The notes under the pieces were generated by a model. It made no database searches, had not been told where the DNA came from, and saw only the letters and a list, made by a program, of their open reading frames with translations. DNA of 64,000 nucleotides from Cheiracanthium punctorium (Eukaryota; Arthropoda; Arachnida; Araneae; Cheiracanthiidae). Shown here one piece after another: positions 33,211-44,802 of this stretch. The stretch covers positions 372,001-436,000 of the forward strand of contig JAWZYV010013555.1 in assembly GCA_038373885.1 (NCBI GenBank), in the 5' to 3' direction. Numbering within the stretch: position 1 is the stretch's first letter; each line of letters begins with the position of its first letter. A program made the position numbers and the translations under genes.

Positions 33211-35930
33211 ACATAAAACATTACAAATTAAAAATCTTATCATTCTAAATGTTCTAAAAGTCTTAAAAAATCTGTCACAACAGAAGCAACAAAAGATAAA
33301 CTATTAAATGAAACCACCAGCTAAAATAACATCCACATTTTAGTGATATTCACTTGCAAATTAATGTATAAGACTCGATACTCAAACAGGTTTTAAAAAA
33401 TAAAATAAAATAAATCCGTGTATAAAATGAATACAGCAAAAAGAACTATGATAGTAAATATAATAATAAATATATAAATATATATTGCTCTAAGTTTCTT
33501 AAATCTATCAGTACAGAAAAAAAAATATATCTAAACGCTTTAAAAACTAAACTTCTACATTTCAGTAATATTATCTTACAAAAATAACCAATATTCTTTA
33601 CAATTCAAACAATCTTTAAAATATCCACCCTGTAAAATATACATCCTAACAGAGGACAGCACTAAAAATCAGTTTTCAAACTGTAATTACTAGAGAAAAG
33701 AAGAACCTCATTAAAGCCTTCATTCACCAAAATCGACATTTTCCCCAGAAAAGCAACCCCGCCCCCCTTTTCATTCTTTTCTCTCTTTCTCCAAGGGATA
33801 TTATTCACTTTGGAGGCAGCACAGGTAAGAAAATAATTGTCATAGAAAGGAGTTCGAATCCCAACTTCACTAGGTGCCAAAATTGTTTTACCAGTTTACT
33901 TAGTTCTCGCTAAGATGGTAGCACAATAAAAAATGTTTGTCATCCACCATCTAAGCAAAGTCTACACCCTTCTTAGTGATGCGCGGTCGCAGTGCCGTGT
34001 TGCTAAAATGGCACACTGCCCTCATCCATACTATCAATCACACCCCCATACGATGTGCGCAGTGCCGTGCTGGTGAACTGTCAATATCTTACTACTAGCC
34101 TCGATGAAAAATCGAAAAAACCTTTTGATTTTCCTTAAATTTTCACAAATAGTCCCAGTAAGGATAATCCAAAACTCACGTTAAAGGCTTAGATTACGAT
34201 ATTGCTGTTTGCACGACAAAATGAAATATCCCAGATAAAATGAGAGAGAGATAAAATAAAGAGAAGTGATCTCCTAAAAGTAGAAGGAAAACCAACGTCA
34301 CTGATCACATAACTTGCAAATACATATTGTAAAAAATCGCAGGGCTTGTGATACATCACATAAAAAAAAAAAGATTATTCTGAATTTACCCTTCTTTAGA
34401 CTGCAAATTTTTCAACTCTCCCTTTAATCTGTTTTATTCCGCCATGTAGGAAGTTTTATTATTTTCTTCTTCCCGCTGTTTGAAAACAGAAATGGACTCT
34501 TCCTGTAGCAGGGATTAAGGTCAGATTGCCTATCTCTCTGTTGATCCCGATCCCGACTGATAAATAGATGAAAAATGGAACTCCGGGATAATACGCGAGG
34601 CGATATAAATCAATGCACGAATATTTCGTGAATAATCCACTCTTGTAAATATGGTAGTTAGTGTTTTTAAAGATTACATTTCGAAATAAAGTATAATGAA
34701 AAATTGTGTGTTATAACTTAAAATTTAAAAAGTGTTTATGCTGCTGTGTACTCTATTCGTTGGAAATGAATGAAATTTCCATTTTGGTATTTTAGAAAGT
34801 GAAAAAATAGGGTCGCCATGAACTTTTAAAACTTGTGTTCTGTTTTGATATGACTCCCAAAAACAAAATTTAAAGAAGATCCGAATGCACTTAGCGATGC
34901 ATGTTTCCCAGATCTACTATTTTAACAATGCACGCTGCCTCTTCTTGCTTTTTGAGAATATACCATTTGTGTACTCATATTCCATAACAAAATTTTATTT
35001 CGGTCCCCTCTTCTTGCCTTTTGATTTATGAAGGCTATTTTAAGTACACTCTTTTTTATCCATATAAGTAAAATTACAGATTGGTACAACCTGATTGCGT
35101 GAGTATGTACATGTATACTAGGTTGGGGGAAACCACAATTGCCTCAACCCGTCATTAATAAATTTAAGCTCTCTTATGCACTAATTAATATGATAACTAA
35201 TTTTCCTATTTTGTATTATGTCTAGGGATCTCAACTTGTAAAAATGTATAAAATCGCATATTTCATAAAAAGAATACTATTATTACAATGAGGACATGAA
35301 AAGTCATTAATTGCTATTGTATTCTACAAAGTATATTGTAAAATATATCAAACAATATTGCAGCAATTAATCACTGTACATCACCTCGGCTGCACAATTT
35401 TAAAACACAGTAAGGGACAAATTTAAAATTTTCCAGAAAATCAATAAAACCTATTTTTTTTTAGCCGCACGAAATGGTATTTTTGCACAACAAATTAACC
35501 GTTGATTATTGTCACAGATTAAGATGACAACATGTAGAAAAAAAATTTCATTTTTAATTATGTTTTGATATTTATTGCACTTACTAGGTTAAAAGGTGTT
35601 GGATCGTGAAAAAAATTTTAAATTTGACCAATTCAAAAGCAGATTAACTTGGTCATTAATTAGAGATTTGTGCAATAAATCAGTAAAATACACTTTGTAG
35701 ATAAAAAAAATATTAGGGACAGTTTTTAATTTTATTTATTGAAAACATCTGGTTATTAATAACACTGGTCTACAAAAATGAACTTTTTTTCTTTCACAAG
35801 GATTAAAATAGCAGATTCTAAAAGTATTTTTCGTGCTGAATTCAAATATCATTTCAGTTTTTCCCCATCGGGTTGGAGTTTTGTGTGATATTCATTTGAG
35901 TTTTTTTGTAATATTCTAAAAAATCCGTAA

Positions 35931-36200
35931 CTAGCTATCTAACTCAAAATTATAACTAGTCATTCTGATCGACCTAAAAGTGGTAGATAGTGATTTTCGG
36001 GAATATTCTGCATCTCGAACGTCTCGCTTCTTGGTCCAACAGTTGTCAGCCAGCATATTGGAACAACACTTGCCTTGGTACCTCTTCTCCATTGTAGAAA
36101 TTTGCTGATGGAAATGCTCACCGTGTTCATTGCTGACAGCTCCAAGATTTCTGGTGAAGAAGTCTAAGTGAGAGTCCAATAAGTGAATTTTTAAAGACAT
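35931..36200 (-). pseudogene. 3' part of split repeat-associated ORF
   Basis: Minus strand: MSLKIHLLDSHLDFF, NEHGEHFHQQISTMEKRYQG and NMLADNCW, directly continuing the frame that ends at 39444 (SYKAMGCN). This arrangement is typical of a large uncharacterised arthropod protein family in repetitive DNA. The ORF is separated from its 5' part only by the 3.2-kb insertion. Confidence 0.7.
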
Positions 36201-36999
36201 GTTACATTAGGGTGTCTCGGAAAATACGAATGTCTGGAAATGTTTGCTCCCCGGGGTTTTTCTGGTTCGTTTTGGTGTGAAATTTGAAATCTCTAGGTCA
36301 ACGTTAGAGTTTGCCTGAAGGCCTTAAAGTTAAAAAAAAAAAAAATGCGGAATACGTAAATTTTGTAATAATTTAAAAAGTTTTATAAACATGTTCCTTC
36401 AACTTAAGGAAATAGTTTTTTTACTCGTTATAATTTTAAAAAATTATGTACATATAAAAATATAGTACATATGAAGTGCAATCACAACAAGAAATAATTA
36501 ATTTATGCGGAAATTGAAGAAAAGCAAGCTATACTACTATTTTTTTGTGAAAATGCGTCATTTTCAGGTTTATCGATTTCTTTTTCAACATTTTTCCCGC
36601 ATTAAGTTTTTTTTAGTTCTTAAGTTTTAAAAAAGTATGTATTCGCCTATAATTAAGATTCATATAAATTGTAACCACAGAAGAAATTATTTATTCAAGA
36701 ATGAAAATGGAAAAAATCAACTCCCTTCACATTATTGAACTTTATTCTCGTACTGATTATAAATGTATATAGATATAAGAATATAACACTGGAAGTATTA
36801 AAACATTCCTATATATTTTGGTACAGTAACAAAATACTAGCCGAAAAAACCAACAAAAAATATACATTTTAGGAATACGGCCAAATTTTAAACTGAGTAA
36901 AATTTCAAGTAATCTATTGTAAAGTAAAATGAAATTCCTATATAAGTGCACTTAGCTTGATTTCCTATTATTTCTTGTATATGTAATTAATAACATTAT

Positions 37000-38960
37000 A
37001 TTACATCAGAAATATAGAAGATTGTTTTAAATCTTACAAATGTTTTAAACAGGATTTAGTTAAGATTGGTGCTGATTTCCTAAATTGTTCAACTGACTGT
37101 AACAAACACTGCCTCTGTTCTTCATCCTTCGTAATTGTCTGAGAAAAATCCTGCACCAGCTTGACTCCACGTTCTGCTATATCGTTGACGACTTTTAAGT
37201 TTTTACAAATAATTTTATTACATTATTTATCAGCATCCTCTTCCCATGTCAATGGGCATTTTTTTCAGCCAGGATCCATTCTGCTTAAATATTTCAAAAA
37301 GTAGTCATTAGCTGGGCCCTACAAGTTGAAATAATTTTCTTTGTAAATTTAAATTTGGGAATACAGGAAGGCCTCTTGGTAACGTTATCAAGTCATTCTT
37401 GAATTTTATCAATGAAGCGGCGATTTTTTTCTTCTCGGTTACAGATATCTTTTTTTTTTAAAAAAGAGAGAAAATGGTATTGTCTCCTTTCCGAAATACC
37501 AGAAGTGTGGATTTAAGGCTGTCAGAGCTGCCTGAGCAACCTCAGTATCGATAGCTTTGTAGCTGTTCAAACTATGCGAAAGCATAATGTCCTTCACAGA
37601 AGCATCTGCAGCTTTTGGAGCATTCAACCAGCATTTAAAATAAATAAGGGCCCGTTTACATGTGCAAAAATGCGGAGTAAATCCCGGGACTTACACTGCT
37701 TTCTACCCCGCTTCCCCTACTTAGGGGAAAAACTGCGGGGTAGAAAGATACCTGGTCGAAAGGAGGGTTAATGCAGAGTCAACCCCGCTTTCCCATGATG
37801 CATTGCGAGTTTTTCCCTGTACTCCTCTTTAACCCGGTATTTTCCATTTTCACATGTAAACGGGCCTTAAGAGAATGAAAAAGGCAGATTCTACACAGTT
37901 TTTCCACTTTTACTGGATCATAACCCAATTGCTCATTAAATGTGTACATTTTTGCCCATAAATTGCTGATAACATCCATCTGGCTTTGTGGAAAGCTCCA
38001 GGCTTCTGTCAGTGAATTCCTCGAGGTTGAATTTCACCTAATATTGTAAATAAGACTTCCGCACATTTCTCATAGTCTCCACGAAGAAAGAGCTCCTTCT
38101 TTTTGCCGAAAAAAAATTTAAGAATGTGATGGCTTCCACTTAAGACTTTAGCTTTCTGTCACAAACTTCACTCTTTTTGAAATTATCTAAATTGTTTGAA
38201 GTAGTTTCCCATTGCGATTGAAAATCTTTAAAATCTATATTATCTGGACTCATAGATTGTCCGAAAATAGACTTCCACACTGCAGACTCAATTAACCCAA
38301 ATACATGGTGTCGACAAGTGAGGTAAAATACTTTCTTTTGCAAAAGTGTTTCTAGCCTTACACATGTTCCATTTATCCATCCACTATTTGATGCAGTTAA
38401 GTCAAATGAAAAACCAATTATATTTTCTGATACACCCCAGTCTTGAGTCAATTGAAAAACTCTTTCTGCTTGTACTTTAGCAGTTCCATCAGGTATATTT
38501 GCTACCCCTAACAACTTTTCCCCCATATACTCCGGTATTCCCGAGATTGAGATAACTAGTCTTTCGTCAAACTCTACATTTTGAGTTTTTAATACTTTGT
38601 TGTTGCAATGCAGCACATAGTATTTGAAGTCTTCTCGAAAGTTCCTGGACTCTGGATCGGAGAACATTGCTAGCTTTTCAGGCTTGCTCCACCTTCTACT
38701 GCAATACCATAGCAGTTCTTTGGTTTAGTGAAAGTCCTAGACGATCAGCCATTGCAGATATTTTTGGACTCTTGAAAAGGTTTTTCGGAAGTTTAATAGT
38801 AACTTCACTAAGATTATGAAATGATATTGAAGGGACAGAAAAGTCTGGGTCTCAAACAGTTTCATAATTTCTTGAACCTTCACATACATCCTGTTCATTA
38901 ATGTCACTGTCACTCTCACCTTCGTTGTCATGACATGAACACAACACAAAGCGCACACAC
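37000..38960 (-). pseudogene. Transposase remnant of the 3.2-kb element
   Basis: The longest piece (38140-38667) reads ISGIPEYMGEKLLGVANIPD, then GFSFDLTASNSGWINGTCVR, FYLTCRHHVFGLIESAVWKS and FGQSMSPDNIDFKDF. This FDxTASN-G and CRHH pattern is that of a widely repeated animal transposase-like family. C-terminal pieces follow to about 37000, broken by stops, frameshifts and a MITE. N-terminal pieces reach about 38960. The catalytic residues are not certain to me. Confidence 0.65.
37648..37866. mobile_element. MITE with internal hairpin
   Basis: Ends GGGCCCGTTTACATGTG and CACATGTAAACGGGCC are inverted; flanks are ATAA and TTAA. Inside, TTTCTACCCCGC and GCGGGGTAGAAA form a perfect 12-bp stem around TTCCCCTACTTAGGGGAA. 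It sits inside the transposase coding remnant. Confidence 0.75.
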
Positions 38961-39443
38961 ATACAATATATATAAATAATATATATAGACAGATAGCTAT
39001 ATAATTAGGGGGTACATTTTATGATTATTTTTATAAAATAGTCATAAAAAGTACGTGGCCAAAAATGTTTGGACACTGATTTAAATGCATAGTAGTAACG
39101 CTTGTTTGTCTTCAATTTCCGCATAAATTAATCATTTCTTGTTGTGATTGCACTTGATATGCACTATATTTTTATATATAGATAATTTTTTTTTAAATTA
39201 TAACGTGTAAAAAACTATTTCCTTAAGTTGAAGGAACATGTTTATAAAACTACAAACTTAAATTATTACAAAATTTACGTTTTTCGCATTTTATTTTTTT
39301 AAACTTTAAGGCCTTATAGGCAAACTCTAACGTTGACCTAGAGACTTCAAATTTCTCACATTTTAATATCACACCAAAACGAACCAGAAAAACCCCAGGG
39401 AGCACACATTTTCAGACATTCGTATTTTCCGAGACACCCAAAG

Positions 39444-40250
39444 GTTACATCCCATAGCTTTATAAGAATTATGGGACCACTATGTCATGACAGTTTTCTG
39501 CTTTATGGTTTCCAAGAAAGTTGCAGGTTAAACTTTTGAAAGACTGCCACGCTGCTTTCTCCAGTGGATTTAACAGTCCTTTGAAATGTTCATCAGCCAT
39601 TAATGACTGGATTTGTGGTCCTATAAAAATTCCTTCTATCAGTTTAGCATCACTGACTTTGGGGGATTTAGTTTTCAAGTACAAGAATCCATCAGAATGT
39701 TTATCCATAGCTTTGACGAAATTTTTCATTACTCTTAACTTAATATGCACTGGAGGTAAAAATATTTTTTCATAATTCACTAAAGGGACATATGACACAT
39801 TTTCCTAGCCAAGGATAAGAGATTCACGTTTGGGTCATGATTTTCTAAGTGAGACTTCTTATCTCTGATGTCTCATAAGCACAAAAAACAGCAAAATTTG
39901 GTGAACTCAAGTTGCAAACCAAGCAATAAAGCAATGACGTTTAAATCACCACAGATATTCCATTCATATTTTTCAGATTGTATTTTTCTAAAACTAGTTT
40001 CATATTTTCATATGTCTCTTTCATATCAGCGGCATGCGCTACAGGTATTGATGGAGGTTCATTGACAATATGTAGCAGCACAGCCTTCAAACTAACTTTA
40101 GAGGAATCTATGAACAATCGCCACTCATCTGGCCGGTGTTGATGCCCAAGAGTTTCCATAAGTGAACAAATATCATTACAAAACACAATACCATTTTCTT
40201 CAGAGAAGCAGTCTTTGGAAACAGTATGGCGGCTACGATAGCTACATATT

Positions 40251-40301
<51 letters not shown>

Positions 40302-40490
40302 CACCCTTTGAGTCTGGAAGATAAAACTTCAGCTTGCTATTTTGACAGATTTAAATACCGAATCAGGTCATTAAGATCTTGCTGATTGGGAAAGTATGGT
40401 TCTGACGAACAGCTACTGGCTTCATATGTAGGACCATTTTTATTTTCATCTGAATCATTTTGAGTCAGCTCAATACTGACACATCACAAT
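39444..40490 (-). pseudogene. 5' part of split repeat-associated ORF
   Basis: Minus strand from about 40480: EPYFPNQQDLNDLIRYLNLS, stop, SSRLKGWN, then a TA microsatellite, FSEENGIVFCNDICSLMETL, GHQHRPDEWRLFIDSSKVSL, KAVLLH, NYEKIFLPPVHIKLRVMKNF, VKAMDKHSDGF and GIFIGPQIQSLM, ending at the insertion. These blocks are in the order of an abundant uncharacterised arthropod repeat protein. One in-frame stop, the TA expansion and frame shifts show it is dead. Function unknown to me. Confidence 0.75.
40252..40300. repeat. TA microsatellite in coding remnant
   Basis: About 24 TA units replace part of the coding sequence between RLKGWN and the following block on the minus strand. Confidence 0.85.
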
Positions 40491-41767
40491 GTCAGATTAA
40501 CAGGTCTGAGCATCTCCAAACATGAATGAACCTGCACAGTCTTGTTTTATGGTGCTTCAGCATGGTATTACAAATAATTTCCTTAAATACAGCTTGGGTA
40601 AAATAGCTACATATGAAGTAACGGTTCCTATGACAGGTCAAAGAAAATGTTAAAATCAGCTTTTGAAAAGTAGCTTTCACAGAAAAACTATGCCTGATGG
40701 GAATAGTTTTTCTGTGAATTCAGGATGAAAAAATGCACTAGATTCACTATTCAGATTTCTTGTGAAAAAAACCTTGTCGACCAGTGTAATTAATAACAAT
40801 TAAACTATGAACAGAAAATAAAAAAAACAAATTAATTCAAAGCTAGTGTGTTTTTCCTAATTTAATTTTTTTGAATGATATGCGTCTCACACTGTATTAT
40901 ATCTTAATATATTACAATAAATGTTTATGTAATAACAGCTATTAACATTAAATAATAAATGCAATTAATATATACGTTGGGGTTTTTTTTCGCAATGAAA
41001 TCTATAAACGCAAAGTAAATAAAATCACGACTTTCTGATAACATGACCAGATAAAATTACTTTGTCATTTTACGCATTTTTAAAATATATTTTAACTTAA
41101 CAAATGATATGAAAAACTATAAACAATTACGAAAACTTACAATATTCTTAGCAATGAATCTATTCTTTAAAACTTTCTATTGATTCGTTATTATCAATTA
41201 AGTCTTTAGACTTATCATTTACTTTCACTAATTCCCAAAAGGTTTTTAAAATTGTGGAACGTGTTACTTTGTTTTAAATTTGTCAAATTGAAAATAAAAA
41301 GCACTTACTAGGTTTATCCATTTGATATCTATACGAAAAAATTAAATTATTTAAAAGTACCAAGTAAATCATGTTCACACGAGTCTCTTAGAACGAAAAA
41401 TGCTAAAAGATCCATTTTGAAAAATTTGTCCCTTACTGTGTTTTAAAATTGGTCAGCCGACCTCATTGGACCTGCTTCTCGTTTATTACAGCGTATATAT
41501 TACAAAATTTGAAGGTACCTTCTCCAATTCTTTCAGGTTCCAGTCGCAATGAGATTGTTTTAATTCAAGGAAGGTGAAGCGGGGTTTTCGAACTATACCC
41601 TTAAAAAAGGAGGTTATTCGATGGTTGAATATTAGTATGCCCTCATAAAGCCATTGGACTTTTTTTTCCCAAACAGCATTTGGAAACAATAACATAATGC
41701 ATAAATCCAAACTTTGCACATACCCAACCCATCGCCTCATTGGTACACGCTCAATGCTTTTAAGCTA

Positions 41768-43264
41768 CACTCATGTCCATAAATTAAGGATAATGAAGTT
41801 CAGGCAAAGAAAGAGAAAGAAGCAAAACGAATTTGACTTATTTGTAAAGTCTATTTATTAAACAAAAAGTAAAGAGCAAAAAAGATGCTATATGTTTGAC
41901 ATAATTAATAAAATTGCAAGTTTTACTCCCTTGACCAAATTTCAAAAAAGAACCTATTTACAAAAAACTGTATAACATGGTTAGTAGGATGGTTAATACG
42001 GAGTATGTCTCCCGGACGATGCAATACAGGCCTGACAACGCCTAGGCATGCTGAGTATCAAATGATCAATCTGATCTTGGGGAATATTACACCACTCATC
42101 AAGCAATGCACTCCGAAGTTCCGGTAGACAGGTGGGAGGGGGTTGACGGGCTGCAATTCGTCGGCCAAGCATATCCCACACATGCTCTATTGGATTCAAG
42201 TCCGGTGAGTATGCTGGCCAATGCATACGGGTGATATCCTCCGATTGAAGGCATTCGTCTACAATGTTTGCACAGTGAGGACGGGCGTTGTCATCCATAA
42301 ACACAAATTCGGCACCCATGGCGCCCCGAAACAAACGTACATGTTGTTCCAGAATGACATCCCGATAGATGTGGCCTGTCATCATTACACTCTGAACATG
42401 CAGGTCAGTTCTGGAACCAAGAATAATTCCTCCCCAAACGAGCCATCCTGCACCACCGTAACGGTGTCTTTAAATGGTGTTCTCTTGGTGGTAACGGGTA
42501 CCTGGCGCTCTCCAGATCAATGTCCGGCGAGAATCAAACTCCAAACTAAACCTGGAAAACATCACACAAGACCACTGTTGCGGTGTCCACAATGCATGCT
42601 CTCTACTCCAGGTTAATCACAGGCGACAGTGAGTTGCGGTAAGTGGAACACATCTGACAGGACTACGAGCATATAGACCAATGTGCCCTAAGCGTCTGTA
42701 GACGGTCTGCCTTGAAACTGTCGTACCGGTAGCTGAAGAGAGCTGACGAGACAGGTCTGATGCTGTACTCCGTCTGTTTCTTTTGGCAGTAACTGCCAAA
42801 TAATGGTCCTCATTCGGCGTTGTAACTCGGGGGCGACCTGTGCTGTAACGTCTACTCACATTACCATCATCTTGGAATCGTTGCCAAAGCCTGGAGATGG
42901 CACTCTGGGCGATTCCAAGTTCCTTGGATACTTCCAGCTGGGTACGTCCACATTCCAGTCGTCCGATAATTCTGCCACTTAAAACATCATCCAAATGCCT
43001 CCTTTGTGCCATAACTATGCGGTTTTTGCACTGAAAGGCTTTCACAGCGCTTGTGAACAATTTTACTTCTTTGCCACCATTCCTTATATACCCCTCTCTT
43101 ACACTCTCGTCATTGTGACGTACCATCCACGCCATCTGGTGGTTTACTGTAATTTGCATATTCTTCTTCAAGATGTGTGTGTGATCATTCCACAGGTGAA
43201 ATTTTTATTTTAGAGATCAATTTCTGTGTGATTCTGAATTATCCTTAATTTATGGACATGAGTG
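41768..43264 (-). mobile_element. Tc1-like transposon
   Basis: Inverted ends CACTCATGTCCATAAATTAA (about 27 bp identical) with TA on both sides (41766-41767, 43265-43266). Length 1497 bp, normal for Tc1. Encodes a broken DD34E transposase on the minus strand. Confidence 0.95.
41993..43012 (-). pseudogene. Tc1 transposase, broken
   Basis: From the ATG at 43012: MAQRRHLDDVLSGRIIGRLE, paired HTH region (LGIAQSAISRLWQRFQDDGN, GRPRVTTPNEDHYL), then a frameshift near 42610. The middle (42610-42386) lies in another frame and reads CVMFSRFSLEFDSRRTLIW: the DES that normally precedes RFSLEF and carries the first catalytic Asp is absent. A TAA follows near 42470. The C-terminal part keeps FMDDNARPH (second D) and SPDLNPIEHVWD (E). 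It cannot encode an active enzyme. Confidence 0.9.
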
Positions 43265-43469
43265 TATATTACAATATTATTATAGGTATCTTACAATAAT
43301 CTTACAAAATGTGTGCAAGCATGTGCAGGCTCTTCAGTACATATTCATCGAAAAATTACACTGGTGTTGTTATGTCTTGGTATTCTTTCCCAACCGAAGT
43401 AATGTTGAACATGTTGTTCCAGTATCAGGAAAATCTTCGTATCATTCACTAGAAATATTGACGGTGCTT

Positions 43470-44520
43470 ATAGACAGTAAATTAGAAAAAACATTACGAG
43501 CACTTGTTTGTGATGAAACAGCTGTGAATACCGGTAAGAACAATGGAGTAACATTGAATTTCTCATCTAAGAAAACCTCTTCAGTGGTTAATTTATTTAA
43601 TGCATGTAAATGAGGACTTTGAGGAAATGAATAAAAATTAAGTCGTTGATAAGAACAAAAACTTCAGATTTCAGAAGGGCAGGAATTTGACCCAAATGAT
43701 AAACCAATCATTGAGTTTTCTCTCGTTCCAGGTTTTCTTCTTGAAATAGATACAGTAATGAAGATCTAAGTACAGATCAGATGTACACGCTTAAACCAAA
43801 CGAGCGAAATTCGATCAGTCGGAGCGAAAAGTGAGCCAGTTTTCAAAAGTGAGCTTCTCCTTTAGGAGCGTTTTTCGATCACAAGAGTGGAGCGGAATAT
43901 AACAATGAGCGGGGAGGGGAAATTATCGGAAAAGATAGGAAGCGAGGAGAGGATTCTCAGAAAAAGGACTACGTAAAGAGCTCTTTCGCGGAAAACCCGG
44001 TCGGCTTCCAAGGAAACAGATCGCTCCGCAGTGTATCGTTTTTTTCACTCTTTGGGTTTAAGCGTATACTTGCTTAAAATATGTCTACTGATACAACGCC
44101 GTTACAATGCTAGTGAGAATTACATTTCACACGCATTTGTAGACTGCTCGCTCAGCTTGGTGAAATCAGTCATGAAAAATGGCTAACGAAAGCAAATCGA
44201 TTGCTTAGGCTGTATGCTTGTCAAGATTGTCCTTTCGGTAATCTGCAACAAATTGTAAAATTCGTATTGAATTTTTATGCACCATAATGGTTTCATATGA
44301 AATTTCATCCTGCATGCCAGGATGGAGCCAAGAACTTCTTCTTCATACTATCATTGTATCAGAAATGCGACAAACTGATCAAACTGTCATCGCTCCAGTA
44401 CTTCAGAGTAACAGCTACTTTTGCCATCTTAAAAATATCTTGTTAGCAGCCATAGGCGAATGACGAGGAAAATATTAGGAAATTCTCATGTGAAAAAATT
44501 CTCCTCACTCGAAATAATCA
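43470..44520 (+). pseudogene. Second copy of DGTxxNTG-like ORF family
   Basis: Plus strand blocks: LVCDETAVNTGKNNGV near 43495, EDLSTDQM up to 43783, then, after a MITE, LKICLLIQRRYNAS, and VIAPVLQSNSYFCHLKNILL near 44390. Order and motifs match the pseudogene at 28230-30491. Several frames, many stops. Confidence 0.5.
43786..44066. mobile_element. TA-flanked MITE
   Basis: CACGCTTAAACCAAACGAGCG on the left, TTTGGGTTTAAGCGTA on the right, flanked by TA. It interrupts coding similarity of the surrounding pseudogene, which resumes directly after it, confirming the insertion. Inside, GAGCG/CGCTC-type motifs repeat. Confidence 0.7.
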
Positions 44521-44569
44521 CTCAAGTGACAGAATTCGTTACTTTGGCCAGGAGACTATTAGAGTTTCC

Positions 44570-44641
44570 GCCCAGGCGGTGTAGTGGCTAGCGCGCCCTA
44601 CTACCAACCTTTGGGCCCGGGTTCGACTCCCGGCTTTGGGT
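44570..44641 (+). tRNA. tRNA-like sequence (pseudo-tRNA or SINE head)
   Basis: 72 nt with GCCCAGG pairing to TTTGGGT (wobbles), D-arm GTAGTGGCTAGCGC, and a perfect T stem CCGGG-TTCGACT-CCCGG. The anticodon stem is poor, so a functional tRNA is doubtful. Confidence 0.4.
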
Positions 44642-44802
44642 GTGGATGTAAAATTGTCCGTCCTTGTGCTGTAAATTGTACTTGCAATAAATATGAACTT
44701 GTACCTAGGAACAACTGAGATGAAAGCTATAGAAGATCTATAGATCTCGAGAAAACTGTGTCTTTCAATCAAGTTCAACTATTAGAGTTAACTTTACATC
44801 TG

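Larger units (their letters stand above)
31357..35384. other. AT-rich gene-poor stretch
   Basis: No gene recognised. A 109-codon minus ORF (31980-32309) lacks any motif I know. Holds an 81-bp tandem duplication and a TA microsatellite, listed separately. GGAGTTCGAATCCC at 33850 is B-box-like. Confidence 0.45.
36208..39443 (-). mobile_element. 3.2-kb DNA transposon with ~330-bp terminal inverted repeats
   Basis: Ends (T)GGGTGTCTCGGAAAATACG in inverted orientation, flanked by direct GTTACAT (36201-36207 and 39444-39450), a 7-bp TSD. The inverted repeats extend about 330 bp (36208-36533 and 39100-39443). The insertion splits a reading frame whose two halves join cleanly across the TSD, which fixes the borders. 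Transposase remnants are on the minus strand. The superfamily is not clear to me; long inverted repeats plus a 6-7 bp TSD would suit IS3EU-like or related families. Confidence 0.85.
35385..41463 (-). mobile_element. ~6-kb DNA transposon carrying repeat-associated ORF
   Basis: Inverted ends: TCGGCTGCACAATTTTAAAA with CACAGTAAGGGACAAATTT on the left, and TCGGCTGACCAATTTTAAAA with the same continuation on the right, about 45 bp of similarity. The inside codes on the minus strand for an arthropod repeat-associated protein and was later split by the insertion at 36208-39443. Without that insertion the element is about 2.8 kb. I could not fix the TSD. Superfamily is unknown to me. Confidence 0.6.

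Noticed and set aside
42221..42616. 131-codon plus-strand ORF in the Tc1 element
   Set aside because: Opposite strand of the Tc1 transposase; the real coding strand is minus with DDNARPH and SPDLNPIEH.
44570..44641. Functional tRNA gene
   Set aside because: Good T arm and acceptor pairing, but no proper anticodon stem; reported as tRNA-like only.
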